DNA of 64,000 nucleotides from Pseudidiomarina gelatinasegens (GTDB lineage Bacteria; Pseudomonadota; Gammaproteobacteria; Enterobacterales; Alteromonadaceae): assembly GCF_004025325.1 (NCBI RefSeq), contig NZ_RSFE01000007.1:62001-126000 (forward strand), written 5' to 3'. This document shows positions 40,500-50,019 of the stretch, piece by piece (position 1 is the first letter of the stretch; every line of letters begins with the position of its first letter). Under the pieces are notes generated by a model that was not told where the DNA came from, did not search any database, and saw only the letters and a list, made by a program, of their open reading frames with translations. The translations under genes and the position numbers were made by a program.

Positions 40500-40769
40500 T
40501 TAATAATTGTCGCCGTTGTCACCGTTATCCTTTTTCTTCTTCTTTGGCTTTTCTTTTAATTTATCACTTTGTTCATTACGTTCTTTTTGTAAAGCTTCCT
40601 TCTCTGCCTTCATTTTGGCGCGTAAAGCTTCACGTTGATCTTGTTTTTCTTCAGCCTTGTCTTTGGCTTCTTCAGCAGTTTCCTGACCTTTCTTTGCATT
40701 TTGATCTTGTGCCACAGCGATACTTACTGTGCTTAGAGCTAATACCATAGCCAATAAGAATCGAATCAT
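40500..40769 (-). CDS. Small secreted Lys/Glu-rich protein
   Basis: An 89-residue protein with a Sec signal peptide (cleavage near VAQDQ) followed by about 65 residues that are nearly all Lys, Glu, Gln, Asp and Ala. It would form one charged helix or stay disordered, with a terminal DNGDNGDN. The minus-strand ribosome site TAGGAGG precedes the ATG. No family is recognised. A bidirectional terminator sits behind it. Confidence 0.7.
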   Translation of the reverse strand: MIRFLLAMVLALSTVSIAVAQDQNAKKGQETAEEAKDKAEEKQDQREALRAKMKAEKEALQKERNEQSDKLKEKPKKKKKDNGDNGDNY

Positions 40770-40879
40770 AACGACCTCCTAATAGGTAGTTTGGGGCAGT
40801 AGTTTGACGAGCGGGTTGGTTTAAGTAAAGCTCTAGTGCCGACAATATACAATGTAGCATAGTGTTATTTTGCTGTAAT

Positions 40880-40916
40880 TTTACAAAAATGAAATGCTGC
40901 GACATGATATGTCGCA
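40880..40916 (+). promoter_or_regulatory. Promoter with a 19-base operator palindrome (regulator autoregulation)
   Basis: TGCGACAT (40898-40905), GAT, ATGTCGCA (40909-40916) is a perfect 19-base inverted repeat 50 bases before the WYL-type regulator gene. TTTACA (40880-40885) sits 17 bases upstream of CATGAT (40903-40908), so the palindrome covers the -10. This is the expected place for the regulator's own repressor site, also controlling the divergent small-protein gene. Confidence 0.6.
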
Positions 40917-40964
40917 ACTTAGGGTTAAGCTATGGCCCTGACGCCAATGACAAGGAGCATGTCA

Positions 40965-41483
40965 GTGCAGAGTGTTTTACGATACCTTATGATGTTGCAG
41001 CACGTACCCAGGCAACCCCATAAAATTGATGCGAAGACATTGCAACAACGTTTGTCTGAAAAGGGTGTCGAAATTAGTGTTCGCACCATTCAACGTAACC
41101 TGAACGAGTTATCTGAAGTGTTTCCGCTAACCACGGATGAACGCTCGAAGCCGTATGGCTGGAGTATTGCGCAGGGCGCGCCGCAATTGCCGTTTTTAAA
41201 TTTGGCACAACACACGCGCAACGGCGCCGTTGCTAAAGTGAAATTAAAATGCGCGGCGAAGTTATCCAATCTGATCGCCAACAACCCACTGCATCCGGAT
41301 CAAAAAATTGACCATAATGGGTCCCACTTTTACTTAACAGTAGATATGCCTATCAGTAATGATTTGGTTGCGTGGATACTGAGTTGTGGTGAGCATGCAG
41401 AGGTTCTTGAGCCCCCCGCCTTACGCGACGAAATTGAAACGCATGTAGAGCGAATGCATGCAAGCTATAACGGCAGGAATTAA
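40965..41483 (+). CDS. WYL-type transcriptional regulator without the WYL core
   Basis: About 172 residues. The N-terminal winged helix-turn-helix (SVRTIQRNLNELSEVFPL) is that of YafY/WYL regulators. The C-terminus (NDLVAWILSCGEHAEVLEPPALRDEI) is the WCX dimerisation extension. The roughly 100-residue WYL ligand-binding core normally between them is missing. AAGGAG at 40952-40957 best fits a GTG start at 40965; an ATG at 40932 would add 11 residues. A palindromic operator lies upstream. Confidence 0.78.
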   Translation: MQSVLRYLMMLQHVPRQPHKIDAKTLQQRLSEKGVEISVRTIQRNLNELSEVFPLTTDERSKPYGWSIAQGAPQLPFLNLAQHTRNGAVAKVKLKCAAKLSNLIANNPLHPDQKIDHNGSHFYLTVDMPISNDLVAWILSCGEHAEVLEPPALRDEIETHVERMHASYNGRN

Positions 41484-41485
41484 TT

Positions 41486-41947
41486 TCAGAGAGCTCTTTC
41501 GTGGCGTAATAGCCATTCTTTCTTATCCAAGCCTCCGGCATATCCTGTCAGCGTCCCATTGGCACCAATAACGCGGTGGCAAGGTACCACAATCGCGATA
41601 GGATTTCGGCTGTTTGCCATGCCAACCGCACGCACGCCTTTCGGGTTATCAATTGCGCGCGCAATATCGGCGTAACTTGCGGTATTGCCGTACGCGACAG
41701 TCTGCAATTGCCGCCAGACTCGCTGTTGAAATAGCGTCCCTTGAGCATTTAATGGCAAGTCGAAGTGATTGCGCTGGCCCGAGAAGTATTCGGTAAGTTG
41801 CTGCTGCGCGGTTTTTGTTACGGCGCAGGACGGATATTGCTGCGGCTGTGCAAATGAAATATCACAAATGCTGACACCGTCACGGCTTGTGACCGTGACA
41901 ATGCCAAGGGGACTATCTAAATAATCTTGAAACATGGTTTCTGACAT
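41486..41947 (-). CDS. ogt: Methylated-DNA-protein cysteine methyltransferase
   Basis: A 153-residue O6-alkylguanine-DNA alkyltransferase. The suicide active site is in VPCHRVIG (Cys123), with the DNA-reading YADIARAI helix and GMANSRNP loop upstream. It repairs O6-methylguanine by stoichiometric transfer. I place the start at the ATG at 41947; in-frame starts at 41959 and 41968 exist because of a 12-base repeat at the gene's 5' end. Confidence 0.92.
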   Translation of the reverse strand: MSETMFQDYLDSPLGIVTVTSRDGVSICDISFAQPQQYPSCAVTKTAQQQLTEYFSGQRNHFDLPLNAQGTLFQQRVWRQLQTVAYGNTASYADIARAIDNPKGVRAVGMANSRNPIAIVVPCHRVIGANGTLTGYAGGLDKKEWLLRHERAL

Positions 41948-41980
41948 AGTTACCACCATAGTTACCACCAGAGTTACCGT
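41945..41980. repeat. Three-copy 12-base tandem repeat at the uspA-ogt junction
   Basis: CATAGTTACCAC is perfectly repeated at 41945-41956 and 41957-41968, and a third divergent copy runs to 41980. The array covers the uspA stop and the ogt start. Read on the minus strand each unit adds four residues and a possible start codon to ogt. Confidence 0.85.
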
Positions 41981-42834
41981 AAAATAAGCAGTGGGCTGTC
42001 ACTATTATTTAGCATGTTGGTGGTGGTACTGCCAACTAAGAATTGGCGAATTCTTGAGTGGCCGTAAGCCCCCATAACCAACACATCGAGCTTATGCTCA
42101 CGTTGATAGCTATGTAAAGTCGGTTCGACATCGCCAGCCAACAAGGCAACATGAACTTCATGACCATGTTGCTCAAGCTTTTCTTTCGCCCACTTTAGTT
42201 GTTCTTGATTGGCTGCAGTATCAGCATCCACCATAACAACATGAATGGGTAAGCCGCGGAACAGCGGGCTTTGCGCAACCATATCCACGCCTTTACGTGT
42301 TGTTTCACTGCCATCATAAGCAAGCAATACACTTTTAGGTTGGCTGTAATTTTCAGGCGTGAGTAAAACCGGGCGGTGCACACTGCGAAGTACAGTTTCT
42401 AAATGGCTACCAATATGGTTCTTACCACTATCTGGCTCGCTTGTGTCTTCACCGTGGATACCTAATACAAATAGCCGTGTGTCGGCTTCCATACCGGTCA
42501 GGGTATCCGCCAAGTCGCCGTGGCGCTGGCGCAGGGTAACTTGTTCTGCACCATTGCTACGCACGCGATTTTGAGCCGCTTCAAGCATATGGTGCCCTTG
42601 TTGCAAGGCCAGTTTGTTACGCTGCGCATCGAGTTCAGCGAGCTCATCAAGTAGCATTTCGCGACTACCAAGGCCGATATTACCTGTCATATCGGTATTG
42701 ACTGGATAACGGCCTTGATCAAGCACATGCAGCAAGGTGAGCGGCGCTTGCAGCTGCAAGCTCGCCCACGCGGCATAATCACATACCGCTGCAGTTGCTT
42801 TTGAGCCATCAATACAGGCGACTACGTTTGTCAT
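41974..42834 (-). CDS. Two-domain universal stress protein UspA family
   Basis: A 286-residue protein made of two Usp domains. The second has the ATP-binding pattern GAYGHSRIRQFLVGST (G-X2-G-X9-G-S/T), while the first has a degraded loop (GIHGEDTSE). The ribosome site GGAGA precedes the start. It follows sulP by 11 bases on the same strand, so it may adjust SulP transport under stress. Confidence 0.9.
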   Translation of the reverse strand: MTNVVACIDGSKATAAVCDYAAWASLQLQAPLTLLHVLDQGRYPVNTDMTGNIGLGSREMLLDELAELDAQRNKLALQQGHHMLEAAQNRVRSNGAEQVTLRQRHGDLADTLTGMEADTRLFVLGIHGEDTSEPDSGKNHIGSHLETVLRSVHRPVLLTPENYSQPKSVLLAYDGSETTRKGVDMVAQSPLFRGLPIHVVMVDADTAANQEQLKWAKEKLEQHGHEVHVALLAGDVEPTLHSYQREHKLDVLVMGAYGHSRIRQFLVGSTTTNMLNNSDSPLLILR

Positions 42835-42845
42835 TTTTGTTCTCC

Positions 42846-44333
42846 TTAGTGGCCCATAATGTTGTCGGCGGCGTCCGGTTTATCGTGTACACCAAATCGA
42901 TCAACAATAGTGGCGCTGGCTTCATTGAGCCCGCGCACTTCGACTTCAGCACCTTCGCGACGGAATTTAATGACAACCTTATCAAGCGCTGCAACCGCCG
43001 TAATATCCCAAAAGTGGGCTTTGTGAAGGTCGATGATGACATGATCAAGGGCCTCTTTGAAGTCGAACGAATCAATGAACTTGTCTGCCGAACTGAAAAA
43101 TACTTGGCCAATAACTTCGTAAGTTCGCTCAGAACCTTCATTATTAATGCGTGACTGAATCACCATAAAGTGGCCGATCTTGTTGGCAAAGAACATCGCC
43201 GCTAACAGCACACCAACACCAACCCCGAGTGCCAGGTTGTGTGTCGCAACAACGACCACGACGGTAGTGACCATCACGATATTGGTTGAGAGTGGGTGTT
43301 TCTTCAGATTGCGAATCGAATCCCAGCTGAACGTACCAATAGAGACCATGATCATCACGGCAACGAGAGCTGCCATCGGGATGATTTTTAGCCACTCGTC
43401 AAGTACTAGAATCATGACCAATAAAAACACACCGGCAAGCAACGTCGATAGGCGTGTGCGCCCGCCTGACTTGATGTTGATCACGGACTGCCCAATCATG
43501 GCACAGCCAGCCATACCACCCATCAAGCCAGCACCGATATTGGCAATGCCTTGTCCGCGGCATTCGCGGTTCTTGTCGCTGGTGGTGTCAGTTAAGTCGT
43601 CAACAATGGTGGCTGTCATGAGTGATTCAAGCAAACCAACCACTGCTAAAGCAGCTGAGTACGGGAAGATAATTGCTAAGGTCTCGAACGTTAAGGGTAC
43701 TTCTGGCCATAAAAATACCGGTAGCGTATCTGGTAGGTCACCCATATCACCGACGGTGCGAATATCAAGGTTCAGCATGACAGCCACAATGGTGAGCGCA
43801 ATGATGCAAATCAGCGGTGAAGGTACCAAGCGGCCAATTACCGGCACGTAAGGGAATAGATAAATAATACCTAAGCCTGCTGCTGTCATCGCGTAAACAT
43901 GCCAAGTTACATTGGTTAGTTCTGGTAGCTGTGCCATAAATATCAAAATGGCGAGAGCATTAACAAAGCCGGTTACAACAGAGCGCGACACAAAGCGCAT
44001 TAATGAGCCGAGCCTTAGCACGCCCATAACAATCTGCAGCACACCCGTAAGCAAGGTGGCAGCGAGCAAATACTCTAACCCATGGTCTTTTACCAAGGTG
44101 ACCATTAACAGTGCCATGGCTCCTGTTGCTGCGCTGATCATGCCTGGGCGTCCACCCACAAAGGCAATTATAATAGCGATACAAAAAGAGGCATAAAGGC
44201 CGATTTTAGGATCAACGCCAGCGATAATTGAAAAGGCGATAGCTTCAGGTATGAGGGCCAAGGCCACAACAAGTCCTGCCAGCACGTCACCACGAAGGTT
44301 CGAAAACCAATTTTGGTGTACAGACTTTAGCAT
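42846..44333 (-). CDS. SulP-family anion transporter
   Basis: A 495-residue transporter with about 11-14 membrane segments and a C-terminal STAS domain (about 410-480, [20 protein letters not shown]). The N-terminus [27 protein letters not shown] is the SulP signature. Family members carry sulfate, bicarbonate or dicarboxylates, and the substrate is not deducible here. The ATG at 44333 gives the standard start. Confidence 0.9.
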   Translation of the reverse strand: MLKSVHQNWFSNLRGDVLAGLVVALALIPEAIAFSIIAGVDPKIGLYASFCIAIIIAFVGGRPGMISAATGAMALLMVTLVKDHGLEYLLAATLLTGVLQIVMGVLRLGSLMRFVSRSVVTGFVNALAILIFMAQLPELTNVTWHVYAMTAAGLGIIYLFPYVPVIGRLVPSPLICIIALTIVAVMLNLDIRTVGDMGDLPDTLPVFLWPEVPLTFETLAIIFPYSAALAVVGLLESLMTATIVDDLTDTTSDKNRECRGQGIANIGAGLMGGMAGCAMIGQSVINIKSGGRTRLSTLLAGVFLLVMILVLDEWLKIIPMAALVAVMIMVSIGTFSWDSIRNLKKHPLSTNIVMVTTVVVVVATHNLALGVGVGVLLAAMFFANKIGHFMVIQSRINNEGSERTYEVIGQVFFSSADKFIDSFDFKEALDHVIIDLHKAHFWDITAVAALDKVVIKFRREGAEVEVRGLNEASATIVDRFGVHDKPDAADNIMGH

Positions 44334-44449
44334 GTAGTATTCACTTCTTTGCTTGGGATCGATTTTGTTTATAGAGTAAAACAAAACTATAGACGAAGAT
44401 TGACTCGCTGTTACGAGAAGCCGCGGATATTACAGGAAATAGGTGAATA

Positions 44450-45658
44450 ATGAAACAAAAAGCACGATTCACGATGGGCCCTGCGGCCCTTGTTGCGGCA
44501 GCATTTATCGGGCCAGGAACAGTTGTTACAGCGTCTTTAGCGGGTGCAAACTTTGGCTATGCTTTGCTGTGGGCATTGGTGTTCTCGGTTGTTGCCACCA
44601 TGATTTTGCAAGAGATGGCGGCGCGTTTAGGGGTGGTTACACAACAGGGGCTAGGTGAGAATATTCGTGCGGGTATTTCACGGCCTTGGTTACGGCGGTT
44701 GGTTGTACTGCTGATTTTTGCTGCGGTCATTATTGGCAACAGCGTTTATCAGGGTGGCAATATCAGTGGTGCAAGGCTTGGTCTTGCCGACTTGTTGCCA
44801 ATTGATGGCCAATACATTCCCGTTGTTCTCGGAGCATTAGCCGCGGTGGTGTTGTGGCAGGGCAGTTATAAGGTTATCGAAAAAGTGCTTATCGGCCTGG
44901 TGTTGCTGATGAGTGTCGCGTTTTTGGCAACGTTTTTACTCACCCAGCCTGATTGGGGGGCGCTATTTAGCGGGCTCTTGATACCATCAGTGCCTAGCGG
45001 CGGCATCTTGATGGTGGTGGCACTTATTGGTACAACGGTGGTGCCGTATAATTTGTTTCTGCATTCTTCAAGTTGTGCGCAAAAGTGGCAATCTGCAAAC
45101 GACCTCGGTGCTGCGCGTAAAGATATTTATATATCGGTACCTTTGGGCGGGCTTATTTCGATGGCAATTGTAGGTACTGCTGCGTCAGCATTCTTCGGAA
45201 AGGCTATTACTATTCAAGGTGCAGCAGACTTAGGGCAAGCCTTACAACCCTTGTTTGGCGACAGCGCAACCACCTTTATGGCATTAGGGTTATTTGCTGC
45301 GGGGCTATCGTCGTCATTGACGGCACCTCTGGCTTCAGCCTATGCCTTAAGCGGTGTACTGGGTTACTCAAACAATCTCAAAGATAAAAAATTTAGGGCC
45401 ACTTGGTTCACGATTCTTCTTGTGGGTGTTGTCATTGCCTCGTTGGGTTTGAAGCCGATTGAAGTTATTATTTTTGCGCAGGTCGCAAATGGATTGCTGC
45501 TGCCATTTATGGCGCTATTTCTGGTCTGGGTATGCAATCAACCACGTTTAGCGCAGCACCGCAACTCACTGCTGCAGAACATTCTTGGTGGGTTGGTATG
45601 TGCGGTAGCCATCGGGCTTGGCGCTCGCAGTATTGCCTCGGCTATGGGCTGGTTGTGA
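44450..45658 (+). CDS. Nramp-like transporter with altered metal site
   Basis: A 402-residue protein with eleven predicted helices of the Nramp fold. The metal-binding DPGN of transmembrane helix 1 is GPGT (residues 21-24) and the MPH of helix 6 is VPY (198-200), so both coordinating sets of a Mn2+/Fe2+ transporter are replaced. Nramp-related transporters of this kind can move Mg2+ or other cargo. The gene is divergent from sulP, with a 50-base-class gap. Confidence 0.86.
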   Translation: MKQKARFTMGPAALVAAAFIGPGTVVTASLAGANFGYALLWALVFSVVATMILQEMAARLGVVTQQGLGENIRAGISRPWLRRLVVLLIFAAVIIGNSVYQGGNISGARLGLADLLPIDGQYIPVVLGALAAVVLWQGSYKVIEKVLIGLVLLMSVAFLATFLLTQPDWGALFSGLLIPSVPSGGILMVVALIGTTVVPYNLFLHSSSCAQKWQSANDLGAARKDIYISVPLGGLISMAIVGTAASAFFGKAITIQGAADLGQALQPLFGDSATTFMALGLFAAGLSSSLTAPLASAYALSGVLGYSNNLKDKKFRATWFTILLVGVVIASLGLKPIEVIIFAQVANGLLLPFMALFLVWVCNQPRLAQHRNSLLQNILGGLVCAVAIGLGARSIASAMGWL

Positions 45659-45660
45659 CT

Positions 45661-46617
45661 TTATTTGCCGAACAACATTTCCATTTCTAAGCCGATAATC
45701 CATCGCGGTTTACGTGTTTCAATGAGGGTTTCTCGTGGCCAATGAAGTCCAACCCAGCCCTCGATAAACAGCCATTCGCGTTTGAACCGGCTACGATGAA
45801 GTGCCCGCAGGCCGTAATCCCTGAGGGGCACTTCATGTTCAGATTCACCCGACCACCAAACTTCAGCGCCGACAGCGCGTTCATAATGATAAATATAATA
45901 GAGCTTTTGTGAGGTGTTCCAGCGGACCCCTTGGGTTCGTTCGGCAAAGGTTGCTCGGCCCCAAACTTTCGCAAACCAGTTTGGCGCCAAAACAAAGTCA
46001 AACTCTGCAGTTTGAGCAATACCAAAGCCGTCGCTATCGCGCCAAAAACCGACACTTTGCAGCGATGCTTCTGTGCTTTCACCAAGGATCGATTCGTAGC
46101 GGTAGCGGGCTCGAAGGTAGGTGTCAAGCTTTAAGCCTCCACGAATACCGGCGCCAAAAGACAAACTGTGTTTCTGGCTGAGGTGGGGGTCAAAACCCAA
46201 GCCAAGCATCCATTCTTCGTCAGATAGGTTGCGTCTTATTATCGAAGGGCGGGTTTGCTGAGAGTCGTTAATGAAATCATCGAAGTCACCGCGTCCGATA
46301 ATTGCTGAGAATTTTCGTTCAGCATGAGGAAACACCACAGCGGCACGGAAACTTGAGTCTAATTTAAAGCCATCATATTCATCCCAAACGGGTGTAAGGG
46401 TTAGGCTTCCCGAGGCAGTATCGTAGGCCTCTGGGTCAATATTATCGGCAAAAAAGGAGTCTAACCAAGCTGCAGTGGCATTCACCGAACTGGTTAAGCC
46501 AGTTCGGAATTCATCAATCATTGCCTCCTCTTCCGGTGGCTGCTCTTCGGATTCTTTGGCTTGACCAAGAACAGCAGAGCTGATGAGCAGACACAGGCAA
46601 AAAATGCTCCAGCGCAT
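45661..46617 (-). CDS. Outer-membrane or periplasmic beta-rich protein of unknown function
   Basis: About 318 residues with a signal peptide (cleavage near VLGQAKE). An acidic stretch (EEQPPEEE) follows, then alternating aromatic strands that suggest a beta barrel (GAGIRGGLKLDTYLRARYRYES, AEFDFVLAPNWFAKVWGRATF). The end FGK is unlike the usual terminal Phe. A strong AAGGAGG precedes the chosen ATG at 46617. The gene converges with the Nramp-like gene, leaving two bases. Confidence 0.75.
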   Translation of the reverse strand: MRWSIFCLCLLISSAVLGQAKESEEQPPEEEAMIDEFRTGLTSSVNATAAWLDSFFADNIDPEAYDTASGSLTLTPVWDEYDGFKLDSSFRAAVVFPHAERKFSAIIGRGDFDDFINDSQQTRPSIIRRNLSDEEWMLGLGFDPHLSQKHSLSFGAGIRGGLKLDTYLRARYRYESILGESTEASLQSVGFWRDSDGFGIAQTAEFDFVLAPNWFAKVWGRATFAERTQGVRWNTSQKLYYIYHYERAVGAEVWWSGESEHEVPLRDYGLRALHRSRFKREWLFIEGWVGLHWPRETLIETRKPRWIIGLEMEMLFGK

Positions 46618-46683
46618 TCGACCTCCTTGCGTCATGTTGTATTGAACATACAAGGAAATAGGTCGATTCGCTAGTTAGATTAA

Positions 46684-48363
46684 TTAAATACTTACACGTT
46701 TGTAATGGCGATACTCGGGGCTCCAAAAGTTGGCCTCGATACGCTCCCTTAAAGTATCGTCGCTCACTTCGAGCGCAAGACCTTGCTGCTGGGCAACTTT
46801 AGCCACATTAAAGGCAATTTTCTTACTTAACTCAGCGATGTGGCTAATGCGAGGCAGCAGGCTATCACTTTCGCCGTTAACACGCGGTGACTCATCAGCA
46901 AGTGTGTTGCTTGCAGCCATCAGCATCTCGTCTGAGATAATACGCGCCTTTATGGCGATAACGCCCAGTCCAATACCCGGGAATATATAGCTATTGTTGC
47001 ACTGCGCTATCGCATATTCCTGGCCTTTATATTTTATCGGGTCAAACGGGCTGCCTGTTGCAATGATGGCTTCACCGTCGGTCCATTCGATGACATGTGC
47101 TGGATGCGCTTCGATCTGCCGTGACGGATTAGACAACGGGAAAATAATCGGTTGCTCGGTGTATTGATGCATGGCGCGAACAACTTGTTCGGTAAACAAA
47201 CCAGGTTGACCCGATACCCCGATAAGAATACCAGGCTTGGCGCAATGCATGACATCAAGCAGCGACGCGTATTCTCCACTGTGCTGCCAGTCGGCTAGTT
47301 GCTCGAGGGGGTGTGCCAGGGCTTGTTGGAAGTCACGCAAATCGCTCATGCCTTCGGTCAGCAAACCGAAGCGATCGACCATGTAGATTTGACTGCGAGC
47401 TTGGGCATCGGTTAAGCCTTCAGCGACCATTTGCTGGATAATTTGTTCGGCGATACCGCAGCCAGCTGACCCTGCGCCGACAAACGCGACCTTTTGATCT
47501 TTTAGCTGCATGCCCTTGCTGCGTGAGGCCGCCAGTAATGTGCCAACAGTAACCGCAGCGGTGCCTTGTATATCATCATTGAAACAGCAATATTCATCAC
47601 GATATTTACGCAACAATGGCATGGCATTAGGCTGCGCAAAGTCTTCAAACTGCACCATGGCTGCTGGCCAACGGCGATGTACGGCTTTCATAAAACGGTC
47701 AACGAATGCCTTGTATTCACTTTGATCGATACGTTTGTGGCGCGCGCCCATGTACATTGGGTCATTGAGCAGCTTTTCATTGTTGGTGCCAACGTCTAGA
47801 CACACAGGCAGGGTGTAGGCAGGGCTGATACCGCCGCAGGCAGTGTAAAGACTGAGTTTACCGATAGGAATGCCCATGCCACCAATGCCTTGATCGCCCA
47901 AACCAAGAATGCGTTCACCGTCAGTAACAACGATCACCTTCACTTTCTGCTTGGTTGCATTGCGCAAGATGTCTTCCATCTGATCACGGTCTTCGTATGA
48001 GATAAACAAACCGCGTGAACTACGATATATATCAGAGAATTGTTCGCACGCATCGCCTACTGTTGGGGTGTAGATAATTGGCAGCATTTCTTCGAGATGC
48101 TGCTGCAGGAGACGATAGAAAAGTGTTTCGTTATTGTCTTGAATTGCGCGCAAATAAATATGCTTATTAATGGCCGTATCAAAACTTGAATACTGCATGT
48201 AACAACGCTTTACTTGCTCTTCAATGGTTTCATAGCGCGGTGGTAGCAAACCGGTTAGATTGAACGCAGTTCGCTCTTCGCGAGTAAACGCGCTACCTTT
48301 GTTAAGTAACGGTGTTTCAAGCAAATTTGGGCCTGCATAAGGAATATACAGCGGATTCTTCAT
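46684..48363 (-). CDS. maeA: NAD-dependent malic enzyme
   Basis: A 559-residue malic enzyme (E. coli MaeA 565) that decarboxylates malate to pyruvate. Signature segments are [13 protein letters not shown], the malate-binding [19 protein letters not shown], the nucleotide fold [15 protein letters not shown] and [14 protein letters not shown]. Assignment to MaeA rather than the phosphotransacetylase-fused MaeB follows from length and the N-terminus. Confidence 0.94.
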   Translation of the reverse strand: MKNPLYIPYAGPNLLETPLLNKGSAFTREERTAFNLTGLLPPRYETIEEQVKRCYMQYSSFDTAINKHIYLRAIQDNNETLFYRLLQQHLEEMLPIIYTPTVGDACEQFSDIYRSSRGLFISYEDRDQMEDILRNATKQKVKVIVVTDGERILGLGDQGIGGMGIPIGKLSLYTACGGISPAYTLPVCLDVGTNNEKLLNDPMYMGARHKRIDQSEYKAFVDRFMKAVHRRWPAAMVQFEDFAQPNAMPLLRKYRDEYCCFNDDIQGTAAVTVGTLLAASRSKGMQLKDQKVAFVGAGSAGCGIAEQIIQQMVAEGLTDAQARSQIYMVDRFGLLTEGMSDLRDFQQALAHPLEQLADWQHSGEYASLLDVMHCAKPGILIGVSGQPGLFTEQVVRAMHQYTEQPIIFPLSNPSRQIEAHPAHVIEWTDGEAIIATGSPFDPIKYKGQEYAIAQCNNSYIFPGIGLGVIAIKARIISDEMLMAASNTLADESPRVNGESDSLLPRISHIAELSKKIAFNVAKVAQQQGLALEVSDDTLRERIEANFWSPEYRHYKRVSI

Positions 48364-48445
48364 GAATCATTCTCCTCGCGCGACGTAATTAAGTGGCAGT
48401 TTGGTGACTGAATCCGCAATTATTGCAGAAAAATGGGAGGAAGGC

Positions 48446-48895
48446 ATGGGAAATCCGGCGTTTGAAGTGAAACTTAAGTTAATCGACAACTATAAGTTTG
48501 AGGTTGATTTTGGCGAGTTTGGACAAATCATCACGGATGAACCCGAACCCGTTGGGCATGGCGAAGGCCCCGGGCCGAGTCAAATACTCGCGGCCTCAGT
48601 TGCCAACTGCCTTGCCGCAAGTTTGATGTTTGCTATTCGCAAGTTTAAAGGTGATCCGGGTAAGGTGACAGCGAAGGTTCAAGGCGACATGGAGCGCGTT
48701 GATGGCCGCCTTCGTATCGGTAGCATGCAGGTTGAGTTAAACCTCGGTCAAGCAGCCGATAGTATCGACAAACTTGACCGCGTTTTAGAGCAATTTGAGA
48801 ATTTCTGTGTGGTCACGCAAAGTGTTCGAAATGGTATCAAGGTTGACGTAACCGTATTGGATGACGCAGGCCAAGTGCTCAAATCAGCCGAATAG
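48446..48895 (+). CDS. OsmC-family peroxidase-like protein
   Basis: A 149-residue OsmC/Ohr-type thiol peroxidase. The two reactive cysteines are Cys55 (ASVANCLAASL) and Cys121 (NFCVVTQSV). I chose the ATG at 48446 with the ribosome site GGGAGGAAGG. The GTG at 48401 would add 15 residues with a poor match. The 3' end overlaps the oppositely oriented oxygenase gene by 12 bases. Confidence 0.85.
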   Translation: MGNPAFEVKLKLIDNYKFEVDFGEFGQIITDEPEPVGHGEGPGPSQILAASVANCLAASLMFAIRKFKGDPGKVTAKVQGDMERVDGRLRIGSMQVELNLGQAADSIDKLDRVLEQFENFCVVTQSVRNGIKVDVTVLDDAGQVLKSAE

Positions 48896-49579
48896 TTGCT
48901 GTCCCGGGTTGAGCAATATCCAACTGGTTAAAATGAACTTATCATTGGATTTTGGCACCGTCCCGCGGTGGGTGTGGGTGAAATAACCGGGTGCTATAAC
49001 CATGCGGCCGCGCTTTGGCTTGATGCTTTTATTTTGATAGTAGAAGTCGGTGGTGCCGCCGTCTTCTACATCGTTTAAATAGAACATAAACAGCAAACTA
49101 CGATGCAGCGCTTCAACGCTGTTTTTCTCAGGGTAGACTTCACAGTGCCAATAATTATAGTTGCCCTGATCTTTTAAATATTTTTGAGCTTGAATGGGGC
49201 CGAGGCGATAAAGCAACTGCATGTAGGCCTGTTCTTTACCCGCTGCAATTTCATCAAAATTTTCATGCGTTAAATTTACCGGCGCTCCGGTAACGGGATG
49301 TTTTACTTTCAAAGCAACAGGTGCGATCAATGCGAAATGATATTTCTTAAAATATTCCAGCGCATATTTAGTGGTTACATCGCAAATAGTCTTTAACTCG
49401 TTGGCATAATCTTGATGCTGATTTAAATAAAGGTCTTCACTTAATTTTTTGTCTGTATCGACACCACCGCCAGTGCGGCCAGGTTGCTTATGCGGGCTGT
49501 TTTCAAATAAGTCGATAAACTTGTCACAAAACTCTGCTGAAAGCGCATCATCATAAACTTCAATAAAGTCGTTATTCAC
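48884..49579 (-). CDS. 2-oxoglutarate/Fe(II) oxygenase (prolyl-hydroxylase type)
   Basis: A 231-residue double-stranded beta-helix enzyme. The iron ligands are H145 and E147 (WHCEVYP) and H204 (HTHRGTVP), with a Glu instead of the usual Asp. K214 (DKFILTSW) is a plausible 2-oxoglutarate anchor. N-terminal Cys residues and FIEVYDDALSAEFCDKFIDLF are typical. The target (a protein proline or a small molecule) is unknown. Confidence 0.83.
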   Translation of the reverse strand: MNNDFIEVYDDALSAEFCDKFIDLFENSPHKQPGRTGGGVDTDKKLSEDLYLNQHQDYANELKTICDVTTKYALEYFKKYHFALIAPVALKVKHPVTGAPVNLTHENFDEIAAGKEQAYMQLLYRLGPIQAQKYLKDQGNYNYWHCEVYPEKNSVEALHRSLLFMFYLNDVEDGGTTDFYYQNKSIKPKRGRMVIAPGYFTHTHRGTVPKSNDKFILTSWILLNPGQQLFG

Positions 49580-49581
49580 AA

Positions 49582-50019
49582 TTATCCCCAGTAATTAAAA
49601 TCTTTACCAAAACACACAGCCGAACTGAACTCATTGCCGTCGGCTTGTTGGTCTTCTAGGTGAAGTGCCTGCATCACAGCATGTTTTAACACTGGCAGGT
49701 GAGAATGTTCAAACTGTTTAACTGCGCTTAACAAGGTCACCGGGCCTTCGCGTAGCCGCTGCATGATAGGTACAAGCGCTTCCGGATGATTTTCCAATTC
49801 AGAAAAATAGCGTTTAGCGAACGTCGAATAATCAATATCTCCAGCATGATACTGTTTGCGTAGCTGGTTAGAGGGACAAGCCTCTTTGCACCAGATTGAA
49901 TGCGCGAGTTGTTCCTTTTTGATACCACGCGGCCATAGCCGGTCAACCAATATCCGCTCGCCGTCAGTTGGGTCCACAGCATCATAAACACGCTTAAATT
50001 GAATGAAATATGCAGCCAT
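49582..50019 (-). CDS. DUF488-family protein
   Basis: A 145-residue DUF488 protein with the hallmark KRVYDAVDPTDGERILVDRLWPRG. The preferred ATG at 50019 is preceded by AAGGATTGTA. A longer frame from 50115 crosses the upstream region without support. The function of DUF488 is unknown. The stop is 2 bases from the oxygenase start on the same strand. Confidence 0.85.
   Translation of the reverse strand: MAAYFIQFKRVYDAVDPTDGERILVDRLWPRGIKKEQLAHSIWCKEACPSNQLRKQYHAGDIDYSTFAKRYFSELENHPEALVPIMQRLREGPVTLLSAVKQFEHSHLPVLKHAVMQALHLEDQQADGNEFSSAVCFGKDFNYWG

Noticed and set aside
43180-43851. A 223-codon plus-strand frame opposite the SulP gene
   Set aside because: It has Thr/Ile-rich, mirrored-hydrophobic composition expected from the antisense of a membrane protein. 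The sense frame has a clear SulP and STAS architecture.
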